A stretch of DNA of 64,000 nucleotides, taken from Marinobacter sp. ELB17 (GTDB lineage Bacteria; Pseudomonadota; Gammaproteobacteria; Pseudomonadales; Oleiphilaceae). The stretch's first letter is position 1; each line of letters begins with the position of its first letter. Both the position numbers and the translations under genes were made by a program. The stretch covers positions 1-64,000 of the forward strand of contig NZ_AAXY01000022.1 of the NCBI RefSeq assembly GCF_000169375.1, read 5' to 3'. The notes beneath the pieces are model-generated. The model worked only from the letters and a program-made list of their open reading frames with translations, made no database searches and was not told the origin of the DNA. Positions 45,187-53,287 of this stretch are shown here, piece by piece.

Positions 45187-46473
45187 TCAGGTGCCATAAA
45201 CCAGGTTCACCAATGACAATGCAAAGGCTGGAACATAGGTATTTATGATGAGAATCGCGAACAGCACACCCAGAAACCAGAGGTTGGTGCGCGAAGTCGC
45301 CCAGATGTCAGATTTTGCAATGGAGCACGAAGCAATCAGTACACTCGCCACAGGGGGTGTTTGTTGGCCTATGGCCAGGTTCAATGTAACGATCAAACCA
45401 AAGTGAACCGGGTCAATACCCACCGCGAGAATCAGCGGAAGAACGATTGGAACCACCAGGATGATGGCGGCTGCAGAGTGCAGGAATATGCCCAGAATCA
45501 GGAAGATGACATTGAGCAACGCTAAGATGATGTACTTGTTGTCGGTCATGTCACTGATGGAGTTGGCAAGCTGTTGTGGGAGTTGAGTCTCGGTGAGATA
45601 AAGCCCCACGACAGCAGAGCTCGCCACCAGAAGCATAACCACAGCCGTTTGAACGCCCGCATCGAGACAGGATTTGTAGAAGATACGCAGGTTGAATTCG
45701 CGGTAAACAACTGTGCTAATGAAGATGGCAACAACAACGGCCAGTGCAGCACCCTCTGTCGCGGTTACGATCCCGCCAAATATACCACCCAGAATAATGA
45801 CCGGAATCAATAGCGCCCAAATGGCACCCTTGAACGCTTCCCAGAGCTTTTTGACCCTGAACTCGCCCTCCGAAGGAAATTTATTCTTTTTCGCCAGGTA
45901 GTAACACATGGCGGCTAAGCCCAGGGCTCCCAATATCCCGGGCAAAATGCCGGCGACAAACATTTTGACCACAGAAACACCGGACATTACGGCGTAAAGA
46001 ATCATGGGAATGGATGGCGGCAGTATGATCGCGAGGCTCGCCGCCGAGGACGAAATAGCCGCTGAGAACTCCTTCGAATAGCCCTTCTTTTTCATCGCCG
46101 GAATCATAATACTGCCGATAGCAGAAACCCCTGCGACAGCTGACCCCGAAATTTCTGCAAAAAATATCGAAGCGCCTATGGTAACCATAGACAGCCCGCC
46201 CTTTATAAAACCAAGCATTGCCGACGCAAGATCAATCAACCGCCGCGAGATACTGGAGGCGTTCATAATGGCACCCGCTAATATAAAGAGCGGAATCGCA
46301 ATGAGCGGGAACTTCGTCGCACCATCAAACATTACCATCGCGACATTGGGCAATGCCGCGATGCCGTAACTACTGACAGTCGCAACAGCACCAACGATAC
46401 CTAGCGATATCGCTACAGGCACGTTGATCAGAATCAGGCATATCAGACCAACAAACATGAAAAAAAGGATCAT
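45187..46473 (-). CDS. dctM: TRAP transporter large permease subunit (DctM), CoA-transferase operon
   Basis: A 428-residue 12-helix-type permease with NVPVAISLGIVGAVATVSSYG, FFAEISGSAVAGVSAIGSIMIPAMKKKGYSKEFSAAISSSAASLAIILPPSIPMILY and LNLAIGQQTPPVASVLIASCSIA. It is co-transcribed with dctP, dctQ, a crotonase-family gene and a CoA-transferase gene, so the imported carboxylate is probably converted to a CoA ester. It is distinct from the dctM at 27.0-28.3 kb, whose operon carries no enzymes. Confidence 0.92.
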   Translation of the reverse strand: MILFFMFVGLICLILINVPVAISLGIVGAVATVSSYGIAALPNVAMVMFDGATKFPLIAIPLFILAGAIMNASSISRRLIDLASAMLGFIKGGLSMVTIGASIFFAEISGSAVAGVSAIGSIMIPAMKKKGYSKEFSAAISSSAASLAIILPPSIPMILYAVMSGVSVVKMFVAGILPGILGALGLAAMCYYLAKKNKFPSEGEFRVKKLWEAFKGAIWALLIPVIILGGIFGGIVTATEGAALAVVVAIFISTVVYREFNLRIFYKSCLDAGVQTAVVMLLVASSAVVGLYLTETQLPQQLANSISDMTDNKYIILALLNVIFLILGIFLHSAAAIILVVPIVLPLILAVGIDPVHFGLIVTLNLAIGQQTPPVASVLIASCSIAKSDIWATSRTNLWFLGVLFAILIINTYVPAFALSLVNLVYGT

Positions 46474-46504
46474 CTTATTATTCTCCTGGGCTCGCTCAAG
46501 GCTA

Positions 46505-47053
46505 CTATTTAGTAGTTATTGAAGCCTTGTCGTAGGTGAGACCCGCTTCTTCCAGTTCATGGTCTATGAACCCATCACCTTTGGCGCTGGAGATCACTTC
46601 TGGCAGATGTAAGAGCTCGGCGATAATAAAGAGGACAGCCCCAATAGGAATTGCAGATTGTGTTAGCTGCACGGACACACTGGTCAAACTGATCAGCGTC
46701 GACCCCTCAAGAATCAGGACAACTTGTGTACCGGTATAGGCGAGTAAAACAAAGAAACCGATGGTGATCGCCTCAGCGACTAACGCAATAGGCAAGCGGA
46801 TTGAGGGGGGGAAATAGTTGACAACGGTCGGGCAACCAATATGAGCACCCTTGGCTGCGGCAAGTGCGGCGCCATAGTAAGTCAGCCAGGCCAAACCCAC
46901 AGAGGCGACTTCGTCGTACCAACTGAACGGTGAACCAACAAGCCTCGAGAGAAAACCTACGGTAACAACCGATGCCAGAGCAATCATTATGGCAACGACA
47001 ATAACTTCAAGAAACTTGAAGTAGGCGTTTTTAAAAATTGTAAGTGAATTCAT
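46505..47053 (-). CDS. dctQ: TRAP transporter small permease subunit (DctQ), CoA-transferase operon
   Basis: A 182-residue protein with four hydrophobic helices, at about residues 14-36, 48-66, 88-108 and 130-146, and a DctQ-like SFSWYDEVASVGLAWLTYYGAALAAAKGAHIG segment (the Trp-Tyr-Asp-Glu and Gly-Ala-His positions are commonly kept). It sits between dctP and dctM, 31 bases before dctM, and completes the transporter. Confidence 0.88.
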   Translation of the reverse strand: MNSLTIFKNAYFKFLEVIVVAIMIALASVVTVGFLSRLVGSPFSWYDEVASVGLAWLTYYGAALAAAKGAHIGCPTVVNYFPPSIRLPIALVAEAITIGFFVLLAYTGTQVVLILEGSTLISLTSVSVQLTQSAIPIGAVLFIIAELLHLPEVISSAKGDGFIDHELEEAGLTYDKASITTK

Positions 47054-47150
47054 TTATATTCCCCGAAACACGAGAGCCGGTTAGTACCTACGTGCAAAAC
47101 ATGATCCGCGCAGTGATCGCGAACCATGCACAGCAGGAAGGAATCGTCCT

Positions 47151-48128
47151 TTATTGCTTGCGGAGCTGACTAACCTTATCCAGCATTTCCTGACCGCCTT
47201 CTACTTCATCAGCGAACTTTTTATAGATCGCGTCTGAGCCGGCAACAAACGCTTTCTGATCTGCTTTGTTCACCTGCATCCCTTCAGATTTCATTTTTTC
47301 GACCAAGCTATTATCAAGCATTTCGCCTTGTTCAAGTGCAAAGGCTTCCACTTCTTGAGCTGTCTCAATCAGCACATTTCTGACATCTTCAGGCAGTCGG
47401 CTCCAGCGCGCGCCAGCCAATACATAGGCAGGTGTGTAGACGTGATTGGTTATTGACAGGTAATCCTGAACCTCGTGGAATCGTTGGGAGTAAATTTGGA
47501 CCAGAGGATTCTCCTGGCCGTCCATCGCGCCTGTCTGCAACGCAACGAAGGCTTCGGAAAGTGCCATTGGGGCAGGACTCGCGCCATAGCTTTTAAACAT
47601 CTCAACACGCCACACCCCGTTGGGGGTCCTTAGCTTAATGCCATCCAGATCCGCAGGCACAACGATAGGCCGGACATTGTTGGTTATTTGCCGGAAGCCG
47701 TTCTCCCAAACACCAATAACTCTGTAGCCTTTGTCTTCTGCAGCCTGGTAAAGCACGTCCCGCACAAGTTCATCCCGCACGCGCTTCATGTGATCTCTGT
47801 CTTCAATCAAATAGGGCATTTCGAAAAGAGAAAATTCAGGTGCGACACTGCTCATGACCGACGAGGGCAAAGCCAGATCTAGTGTGCCCAATTTCAGTTT
47901 ATTGAGCATCTGGGAGTCACTGCCTAACTGGCTGGAGCCAAAAGGTATGACCTCGGCCTTACCTTCCAGCTTTTCATTGGCAATTCTTGCGAATTCGTTG
48001 ACTGATTTTTCGAATAGAGATCCCGGGCCCCCTACATGACCAAACTTGATCTGGGTCTCTGCTGCCTGCGCGGCTTGTACACCTAGCGCAAACACGGAAG
48101 CGAGCAATGCTGTCTTCAAGATTTTCAT
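47151..48128 (-). CDS. dctP: TRAP transporter periplasmic solute-binding protein (DctP), CoA-transferase operon
   Basis: A DctP-family receptor of about 325 residues. The ATG at 48128 has GGAG upstream and gives the signal peptide MKILKTALLASVFALGVQAA. The mature protein starts near AETQIKFGHVGGPGSLFEKS. The family motifs PFGSSQLGSDSQMLNKLKLGTLDLAL, GIKLRTPNGVWRVEMFKSYGASPAPMALSEAFVALQTGAMDGQENPL and NHVYTPAYVLAGARW are present. The Arg of KLRTP should bind the ligand carboxylate. An AT-rich leader with TGAATTCA repeats lies 180 bases upstream. Confidence 0.92.
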   Translation of the reverse strand: MKILKTALLASVFALGVQAAQAAETQIKFGHVGGPGSLFEKSVNEFARIANEKLEGKAEVIPFGSSQLGSDSQMLNKLKLGTLDLALPSSVMSSVAPEFSLFEMPYLIEDRDHMKRVRDELVRDVLYQAAEDKGYRVIGVWENGFRQITNNVRPIVVPADLDGIKLRTPNGVWRVEMFKSYGASPAPMALSEAFVALQTGAMDGQENPLVQIYSQRFHEVQDYLSITNHVYTPAYVLAGARWSRLPEDVRNVLIETAQEVEAFALEQGEMLDNSLVEKMKSEGMQVNKADQKAFVAGSDAIYKKFADEVEGGQEMLDKVSQLRKQ

Positions 48129-48308
48129 ACTAGTCTCCGATATTTCATTGTTTTTATTTGCAAGCAAAACCGTCGATAGTTAAATCTCTCCAAAATGACC
48201 GTGTTGCCGTTTCATACCACCTTCAAAGATGATCGGTGAGCCTGACCCGTCGATTTCTGCACCAAAATCCATTGTTCCGGTAAAACGTTCGAATCAATCA
48301 CACTTCGA

Positions 48309-48332
48309 ATATGAATTCATAATTCATAATTC
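48309..48332. promoter_or_regulatory. TGAATTCA/AATTCATAATTC operator-like cluster upstream of dctP
   Basis: ATATGAATTCAT is followed directly by two further AATTC units phased eight and seven bases apart. Its palindromic core TGAATTCA is shared with the sites before the GntR gene and the serine-glyoxylate aminotransferase gene. It lies about 180 bases upstream of dctP. Confidence 0.4.
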
Positions 48333-48335
48333 TGT

Positions 48336-48353
48336 ATTAGACTTTAGTCTAAT
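48336..48353. promoter_or_regulatory. Perfect dyad ATTAGACT-TT-AGTCTAAT upstream of dctP
   Basis: Eight-base arms separated by two bases give a perfect 18-bp dyad four bases beyond the AATTC cluster. It could be a second regulator site or part of a weak terminator at the end of the GlcG-like transcript, which runs towards it. Confidence 0.35.
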
Positions 48354-48587
48354 TATGACGCAGGGCCAGTGCCGACAGGCTCCGGTGCATAGAAGAGATT
48401 AGATAATTCAGCTAAATGACGGGGCTGGACACTCAGACAGAGCTGGGTGAAGGATAGAATAGATGCATCGGTAAGCATTGGGTGCAAAAAAACTGGGCAC
48501 ACTTTAGCTCCAGTCCTCTTGCTGAAAATGGACAGAATGAACGCGGCCACGTTTCGCTTTAAAAACGAACCATAGCCGCCCTCAGTC

Positions 48588-49049
48588 TCAGTCGGGAGCG
48601 GTTCCTGCCTTAAAACCTGCAGCTTCAATGCCGGCCATCGCTACGTGCTCATCCTCATCTGAAGAAGCACCGCTAATCCCCACTGCTCCGATAACTTCAT
48701 CGTTTGGGTCAAGAATCAACACACCGCCCGCTACCGGTACGAACTGACCGTCCGCAGCAGCCGCAACTGACGCTAAAAAAGCTGGCCGTTGCTCATTGCG
48801 CTCCCCCACCGTTCGGCTGGAAGCACCATTCCCCAAAGCAGCGAACGCCTTGCCCCTTGAGACAGGAAGACGCAGCGGTGCACAGCCATCTTCCCGTTCG
48901 GCGGCAATCATGTTGCCGCCCCCATCCATAACAAATGCCGTCAGCGGATCCATATCCCGGGCTCGTGCCATAGCAAATGCACCGTCTACGATTTGGCGCG
49001 CCTGCGCCCGTGAAATTTTTACGCTGGATCGAAAAACTTTACCTGCCAT
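48588..49049 (-). CDS. GlcG/HbpS family (DUF336, heme-degrading-like) protein
   Basis: A 153-residue HbpS/GlcG-fold protein with the family pattern ISRAQARQIVDGAFAMARARDMDPLTAFVMDGGGNMIAAEREDGCAPLRLPVSRGKAFAAL. Its PVAGGVLILDPNDEVIGAVGISGASSDEDEHVAMAG end is also typical. GlcG is found in glycolate utilisation loci, but its biochemical role is unclear; other relatives bind heme or assist oxidoreductases. AGGAG precedes the ATG. It is divergent from the GntR gene and lies upstream of the TRAP operon on the same strand, so it may belong to the same regulon. Confidence 0.87.
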   Translation of the reverse strand: MAGKVFRSSVKISRAQARQIVDGAFAMARARDMDPLTAFVMDGGGNMIAAEREDGCAPLRLPVSRGKAFAALGNGASSRTVGERNEQRPAFLASVAAAADGQFVPVAGGVLILDPNDEVIGAVGISGASSDEDEHVAMAGIEAAGFKAGTAPD

Positions 49050-49216
49050 ATAATTCTCCTAAATCATTCAAGGTTAGCAAATCCACATAAAAGTTCCCGG
49101 TCGCGGGGGATGGCCCAGCACTTACGTTCCCAGAACATACAGAACGGATGGAGTACCATCACCGCAAGAGGGCATTTAAGGCCTTTGAGCCTTGCAAAGC
49201 GACGCGCTGTACCTTA

Positions 49217-49226
49217 TTTTGAATTC
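49217..49226. promoter_or_regulatory. TTTTGAATTC site upstream of the GntR gene
   Basis: The same decamer as at 43096-43105, 100 bases before the GntR start and about 170 bases before the divergent GlcG-like gene. It is a likely autoregulatory site if the GntR protein recognises the TGAATTC core. Confidence 0.4.
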
Positions 49227-49325
49227 TGAATGCAGCGCACCGTTTAGTTACAGGATTCCATCCTGAGATACAACTGCCACACGAAAATTGCCGGCAGCTC
49301 ACTACTTGTCTTAAGAAAAGGTCAC

Positions 49326-49982
49326 ATGGAAAAGATACAACATAGAGTTCTTTATCAAGAAGCTGCCGACAGAATCAGAGAGTTGATCGAACTCGGCACA
49401 CTGGCGCCTGGAGAGAAAATTTCCGAAAAAGGGCTCTGCGAAAAGTTCGGCATCTCCAGAACGCCCCTCCGCGAAGCGTTGAAAGTTCTGAAATCCGAAG
49501 GTCTGATTGAAATGCTGCCGAATCGCGGTGCCCGGGTAACCCGCTTAACCGCGAAGGACGTCGAGCACACCTACGACATCATGGGCGCCCTGGAAGGGTT
49601 GTCCGGTGAAACGGCCTGCCAATACATCAGTAATGCTGAAGTCGCTCATATTCAGGCGCTTCACAATAAAATGGTCGAGCATTTTCATCGTGGTGAACTC
49701 AAAGAGTACTTCCGCGCCAACCAGCAAATTCATGAATGCATCATGCTGGCGTCAAAGAATGATGTACTTCTGGAAATGTATAACAACCTTAGCCAACGTA
49801 TTAAACGAATCCGCTATTCCGCGCAGATGACCGACGCTTACTGGCACAAAGCAGTGAACGACCATGAACACATGATTGAGGCTCTTCAGGATCGCGATGG
49901 GAAACGTCTTGGCAACATTCTCCGGAGTCACTTAGGTCATAAGCTGGAGGCCGCCAATCTGACCGGAATGATAACCGACTAA
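49326..49982 (+). CDS. GntR family transcriptional regulator, FCD subfamily
   Basis: A 218-residue regulator. The winged-helix N-terminus is ELGTLAPGEKISEKGLCEKFGISRTPLREALKVLKSEGLIEMLPNRGARVTRLT. The FCD effector domain has AHIQALHNKMVEHF, FRANQQIHECIM and NDHEHMIEAL histidines for metal or carboxylate binding. It lies between the TRAP/CoA-transferase/GlcG genes and the bhc cluster. In Paracoccus a GntR-family regulator controls glycolate oxidase genes in a comparable setting, so this protein could regulate the glycolate and TRAP operons; the TTTTGAATTC sites are its candidate targets. Confidence 0.88.
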   Translation: MEKIQHRVLYQEAADRIRELIELGTLAPGEKISEKGLCEKFGISRTPLREALKVLKSEGLIEMLPNRGARVTRLTAKDVEHTYDIMGALEGLSGETACQYISNAEVAHIQALHNKMVEHFHRGELKEYFRANQQIHECIMLASKNDVLLEMYNNLSQRIKRIRYSAQMTDAYWHKAVNDHEHMIEALQDRDGKRLGNILRSHLGHKLEAANLTGMITD

Positions 49983-50039
49983 TCCAGAGCAACTCGCCCA
50001 GCCACCTCGCCTCTGAACCGTCGCTGACACACCAGGGCG

Positions 50040-50804
50040 TTAACCGGGCCGATACCCTAAATGCCGGGAAATCTCCTCACCGGCTTTCTTCAATTCACCG
50101 ATCCATTCATTTTTTCTCCGCTCGATCGGCGCAGAAATGGACAGCCCCGCGCTCACATTTCCGGACTTTTCGAAAAGCAGGACGCCAATACAACCCACGC
50201 CAATCTCAGCTTCTTCGTTATCCAGTGAGTAGCCCTGTCGAATGCTGGTCATACAAGCGTCCTCAAGCTTACTCAGTGAGGACAGTGTATTGCGTGTATA
50301 AGCAGGCAGATTGGTTCGCCGGGCGTAACTCTCAATCTCATCCTCTCCCGCAAGGCCCAGCATGAGCTTGCCCACAGCGGTAACATGCAAGGGTGCGCGA
50401 CTACCTACGATCTGGTTTACATGCATCATGCGATTCGGAGTCACCTTTTCAAAATAGATCACCACATCACCCTCCCGAATCGTGAGATTGATGGTTTCAC
50501 CCAATCGGTCACACAATTCCCGCATGTAAGGAAGCGAGACCCCCCGCAGGTCAATATCCGAATGCAGACGATTGCTCAATTGCAGCAATTTCTGGCCCAG
50601 ACGGTAACCCCCGTTGGAATCTCGCTCAACAAAACGATTGCTGATCAATGACTGAAGAATTCGATACGCCGTGGAAGGTGCAAGCCCAGTCTCGGCGCCC
50701 AGCGTTTTCAGTTTGACCGGCTTGGAATAACGCCCAATCGCATCCATTAGCAGCGCGGCCCGGTCAATGACTTGGATCCGGGATTCAGTTTTGACGTCAG
50801 TCAT
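50040..50804 (-). CDS. bhcR: IclR family transcriptional regulator of the beta-hydroxyaspartate cycle (BhcR)
   Basis: A 254-residue IclR protein. The N-terminal winged helix is IQVIDRAALLMDAIGRYSKPVKLKTLGAETGLAPSTAYRILQSLISNRFVERD. The C-terminal GAF-like effector domain runs from LPYMRELCDRLGETINLTIREGDVVIYFEKV to EEAEIGVGCIGVLLFEKSGNVSAGLSISAPIER. IclR proteins of this type bind small acids such as glyoxylate (AllR and IclR are family examples). The gene is divergent from bhcABCD, the arrangement seen for bhcR in Paracoccus, where it controls the cycle. GGAG precedes the ATG. Two TTCCACA-type dyads lie in the 295-bp divergent promoter region. Confidence 0.88.
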   Translation of the reverse strand: MTDVKTESRIQVIDRAALLMDAIGRYSKPVKLKTLGAETGLAPSTAYRILQSLISNRFVERDSNGGYRLGQKLLQLSNRLHSDIDLRGVSLPYMRELCDRLGETINLTIREGDVVIYFEKVTPNRMMHVNQIVGSRAPLHVTAVGKLMLGLAGEDEIESYARRTNLPAYTRNTLSSLSKLEDACMTSIRQGYSLDNEEAEIGVGCIGVLLFEKSGNVSAGLSISAPIERRKNEWIGELKKAGEEISRHLGYRPG

Positions 50805-50877
50805 CAGGAACTCCGAGTGTAACGGTCAGGTGAGATCAGAGGTACGACTACTAAATATTCTATTATACGGATACTAC

Positions 50878-50894
50878 TTTCCACAATGTAGAAA
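50878..50894. promoter_or_regulatory. Candidate BhcR operator 1 (TTTCCACAATGTAGAAA)
   Basis: A 17-bp dyad with one imperfect pair, 74 bases before the bhcR start. It matches the stronger dyad at 50971-50989 (TTCCACANTGTGGAA). The two centres are 94 bp apart, about nine helical turns, so one regulator could bridge both. Confidence 0.5.
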
Positions 50895-50970
50895 TTATAA
50901 TAATGCCAGCCCTAAATATTTACCTTATATAAACCAGATACTTGAAATTTCAGTCGGTATTTATCCTTAA

Positions 50971-50989
50971 AATTCCACATTGTGGAATT
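50971..50989. promoter_or_regulatory. Candidate BhcR operator 2 (AATTCCACATTGTGGAATT)
   Basis: A perfect 19-bp dyad with nine-base arms around one central base, 111 bases before the bhcA start. The size and symmetry fit an IclR-family binding site. Its partner dyad lies on the bhcR side of the same divergent region. Confidence 0.6.
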
Positions 50990-51099
50990 ATTTCATATTG
51001 CGCAAACAAACCCAGGAATCTAGAGTGAAGACATGAAGTGGAGGAGGCAGTCCGGTGACGGGGCTTCTGGTAATCGCAATAACGGAGAGAGAACTCCCT

Positions 51100-52269
51100 A
51101 TGTCTGACCAAAACCCAATCTTTATTCCGGGCCCCACGAATATCCCTGACCGATTGCGCTTCGCGATGAACGTGCAGAGCAGCGACCACCGCTCGCCGGG
51201 CTTCGTGGAAACACTCTCCCCGCTGCTGCAGGATTGCAAAAAGGTTTTCAACACCCAATCTGGCGAAGTCATCCTATTCCCCGCCAGCGGCACCGGTGGC
51301 TGGGAAGCGGCTATCTGCAACACCCTGTCACCTGGAGATAAGGTATTAATCGCCCGCTACGGAATGTTCTCCCGTCGCTGGATTGAGATGTGTCAGCGTC
51401 ACGGGCTGGACGTTCAGATCATTGAATGCCCGTGGGGCAGCGGCGCTCCGGCGAATGAGTTTAAGCGGGCTTTAAGCGCCGACACTCAACACAAGATCAA
51501 GGCGGTTCTGGTTGTCCACAACGAGACTGCAACCGGCGTAACAAGCGATATTGATGCTGTTCGTCAAGCCATGGACAGCTGCTTTCACCCTGCCTTGCTA
51601 TTGGTTGACTGCGTCAGCTCCCTGGCCTCAATGCCGTTCGAGATGGACAACTGGGGTGTTGATATCGCCGTGTCGGGCTCTCAAAAAGGCTTCATGCTGA
51701 TAACCGGCATGGCCATACTCGCGGTCAGCCAAAAAGCACTGGTCGCAATGGAAACCGCCAAGCTGTCATGTGCTTTCTTCGATTTTCGCGCCATGATGAC
51801 GGCCAATGCCCAAGGCGGCTTTCCCTACACTCCACCCTTGCAGCTGATCTACGGTCTGAAAGAAAGCCTGAAAATGCTGTTTGAAGAAGGGTTAGACAAT
51901 GTTTACGCCCGTCACTTCCGGCTGGCCGAAGGTGTTCGGCAGGCGGCACATGCTTGGGGCATGGCCCTGTGTGCGCAGTCTCCCGATCTGTATTCCAATA
52001 CCGTTACCGCCATTTATGTGCCCGAAGGGCTCAACAGCAACGAGCTGACCGACCACACGTTTGCAAAGTACGGCGTTTCCTTCGGCATTGGCCTTGGCGA
52101 AATGCACGGCAAAGCCTTCCGTATCGGCCACTTGGGTTCGTTGACAGACAGCATGGTGCTATCAGGGCTGGCAACCATTGAGATGGCCATGGCGGATCTC
52201 GACTACCCCATTGAACTGGGCACGGGCGTCCGCGCCGCCCAAAACCATTTTCGCGCCACCATCGCGTAA
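51100..52269 (+). CDS. bhcA: Aspartate-glyoxylate aminotransferase (BhcA)
   Basis: A class V aminotransferase of about 389 residues starting MSDQNPIFIPGPTNIPDRLRFAMNVQSSDHRSP. It has PASGTGGWEAAICNT, VVHNETATGVTSDIDAV and the PLP Lys196 in VSGSQKGFML. The longer frame from 51055 lacks a ribosome site, whereas GGAGAGA precedes the ATG at 51100. It makes glycine from glyoxylate using aspartate as amino donor, releasing oxaloacetate. It is the first gene of bhcABCD. The order A-B-C-D and divergence from an IclR gene match the cluster known from Paracoccus and other marine proteobacteria; the pathway is assigned from the four genes together. Confidence 0.92.
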   Translation: MSDQNPIFIPGPTNIPDRLRFAMNVQSSDHRSPGFVETLSPLLQDCKKVFNTQSGEVILFPASGTGGWEAAICNTLSPGDKVLIARYGMFSRRWIEMCQRHGLDVQIIECPWGSGAPANEFKRALSADTQHKIKAVLVVHNETATGVTSDIDAVRQAMDSCFHPALLLVDCVSSLASMPFEMDNWGVDIAVSGSQKGFMLITGMAILAVSQKALVAMETAKLSCAFFDFRAMMTANAQGGFPYTPPLQLIYGLKESLKMLFEEGLDNVYARHFRLAEGVRQAAHAWGMALCAQSPDLYSNTVTAIYVPEGLNSNELTDHTFAKYGVSFGIGLGEMHGKAFRIGHLGSLTDSMVLSGLATIEMAMADLDYPIELGTGVRAAQNHFRATIA

Positions 52270-52298
52270 CCGGCAGACGCAGACTGACGAGGTGAACC

Positions 52299-53261
52299 AT
52301 GAGTGATCACAGGAACCAGATACCCACATTTGACGATGTTTTGTCCGCCCACGAACGGATCAAACCCTACATCCACAAAACGCCAATTCTGACATCCCGT
52401 TATCTGAACGAGCTGACCGGGGCCGAACTCTTCTTTAAGTGTGAGAACTTTCAAAAGGCCGGGGCTTTCAAAGTGCGCGGCGCCTGCAACGCCGTCTTTG
52501 GGTTGAGTGAAGAGAAGGCGGCCCTTGGCGTCGCCACCCACTCTTCCGGCAATCATGCTCTGTCGCTGTCTTATGCGGCTGGCCGGCGAGGTATCCCGGT
52601 AACAGTCGTCATGCCTCATACCGCACCCCAGGCCAAAAAAGATGCGGTACGCGGCTACGGCGGCAAAATCATCGAGTGCGAGCCCTCCACCAGCTCCCGT
52701 GAAGCCGTCTTTGCCGATTTAATGGCCGCGTCTGGTGCTGATTTTGTCCACCCTTATAACGACCCCAGGGTCATCGCAGGGCAGGCAACCTGCTCACTGG
52801 AATTGCTGGATCAGGTCCCCGACCTGGACATGGTGATCGCGCCGATCGGTGGCGGCGGCATGGTTTCCGGTACTTGCCTGACCCTTTCGAACCTGGCACC
52901 GGAGGTGACAATTTATGCGGCTGAGCCACTCAATGCCGACGACGCCGCCCGCTCCCTCAAGGCCGGTTACATCATTGCCGATGATGCGCCCAATACTGTA
53001 GCAGACGGTTTGAAAGTGCCACTGAAGGAGCTGACCTGGCATTTTGTGAGCCACTTCGTCTCAGACATTTTTACGGCGACCGAGGAGGAGATCATCGACG
53101 CCATGAAGCTGACCTGGAAACGAATGAAGATTGTTATTGAGCCCAGCTGTGCAGTACCCCTGGCGGTCATCCTGAAAAACCCCGAGATCTTCCGGGGTAA
53201 ACGGGTGGGCGTGATCATCACCGGCGGCAATGTGGATATGGATACACTTCCCTGGACCTGA
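52299..53261 (+). CDS. bhcB: Beta-hydroxyaspartate dehydratase (BhcB)
   Basis: A 320-residue fold-type II PLP enzyme of the serine/threonine dehydratase family. PLP Lys58 is in FQKAGAFKVRGA, followed by THSSGNHALSLSYAA and the glycine loop PIGGGGMVSG. It dehydrates erythro-beta-hydroxyaspartate to iminosuccinate. GAGGTG lies before the ATG, 29 bases after bhcA. Taken alone it could be called a threonine/serine racemase-like dehydratase; the adjacent aldolase and imine reductase genes define the role. Confidence 0.92.
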   Translation: MSDHRNQIPTFDDVLSAHERIKPYIHKTPILTSRYLNELTGAELFFKCENFQKAGAFKVRGACNAVFGLSEEKAALGVATHSSGNHALSLSYAAGRRGIPVTVVMPHTAPQAKKDAVRGYGGKIIECEPSTSSREAVFADLMAASGADFVHPYNDPRVIAGQATCSLELLDQVPDLDMVIAPIGGGGMVSGTCLTLSNLAPEVTIYAAEPLNADDAARSLKAGYIIADDAPNTVADGLKVPLKELTWHFVSHFVSDIFTATEEEIIDAMKLTWKRMKIVIEPSCAVPLAVILKNPEIFRGKRVGVIITGGNVDMDTLPWT

Positions 53262-53287
53262 AACAGACATTGATTAGGAGCCCTACC

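Larger units (their letters stand above)
48129..48587. other. Intergenic leader of the TRAP/CoA-transferase operon
   Basis: Some 459 bases with no gene I can support; a 91-codon minus-strand frame (48353-48628) overlaps the GlcG-like gene and lacks any recognisable feature. The stretch contains a cluster of TGAATTCA/AATTCATAATTC elements and a perfect 8-bp dyad, probably the operator/promoter region of dctP. Confidence 0.5.

Noticed and set aside
48353..48628. 91-codon minus-strand frame overlapping the end of the GlcG-like gene
   Set aside because: Overlaps a well-supported gene by about 40 bases, has no ribosome site and covers the probable promoter region of dctP.
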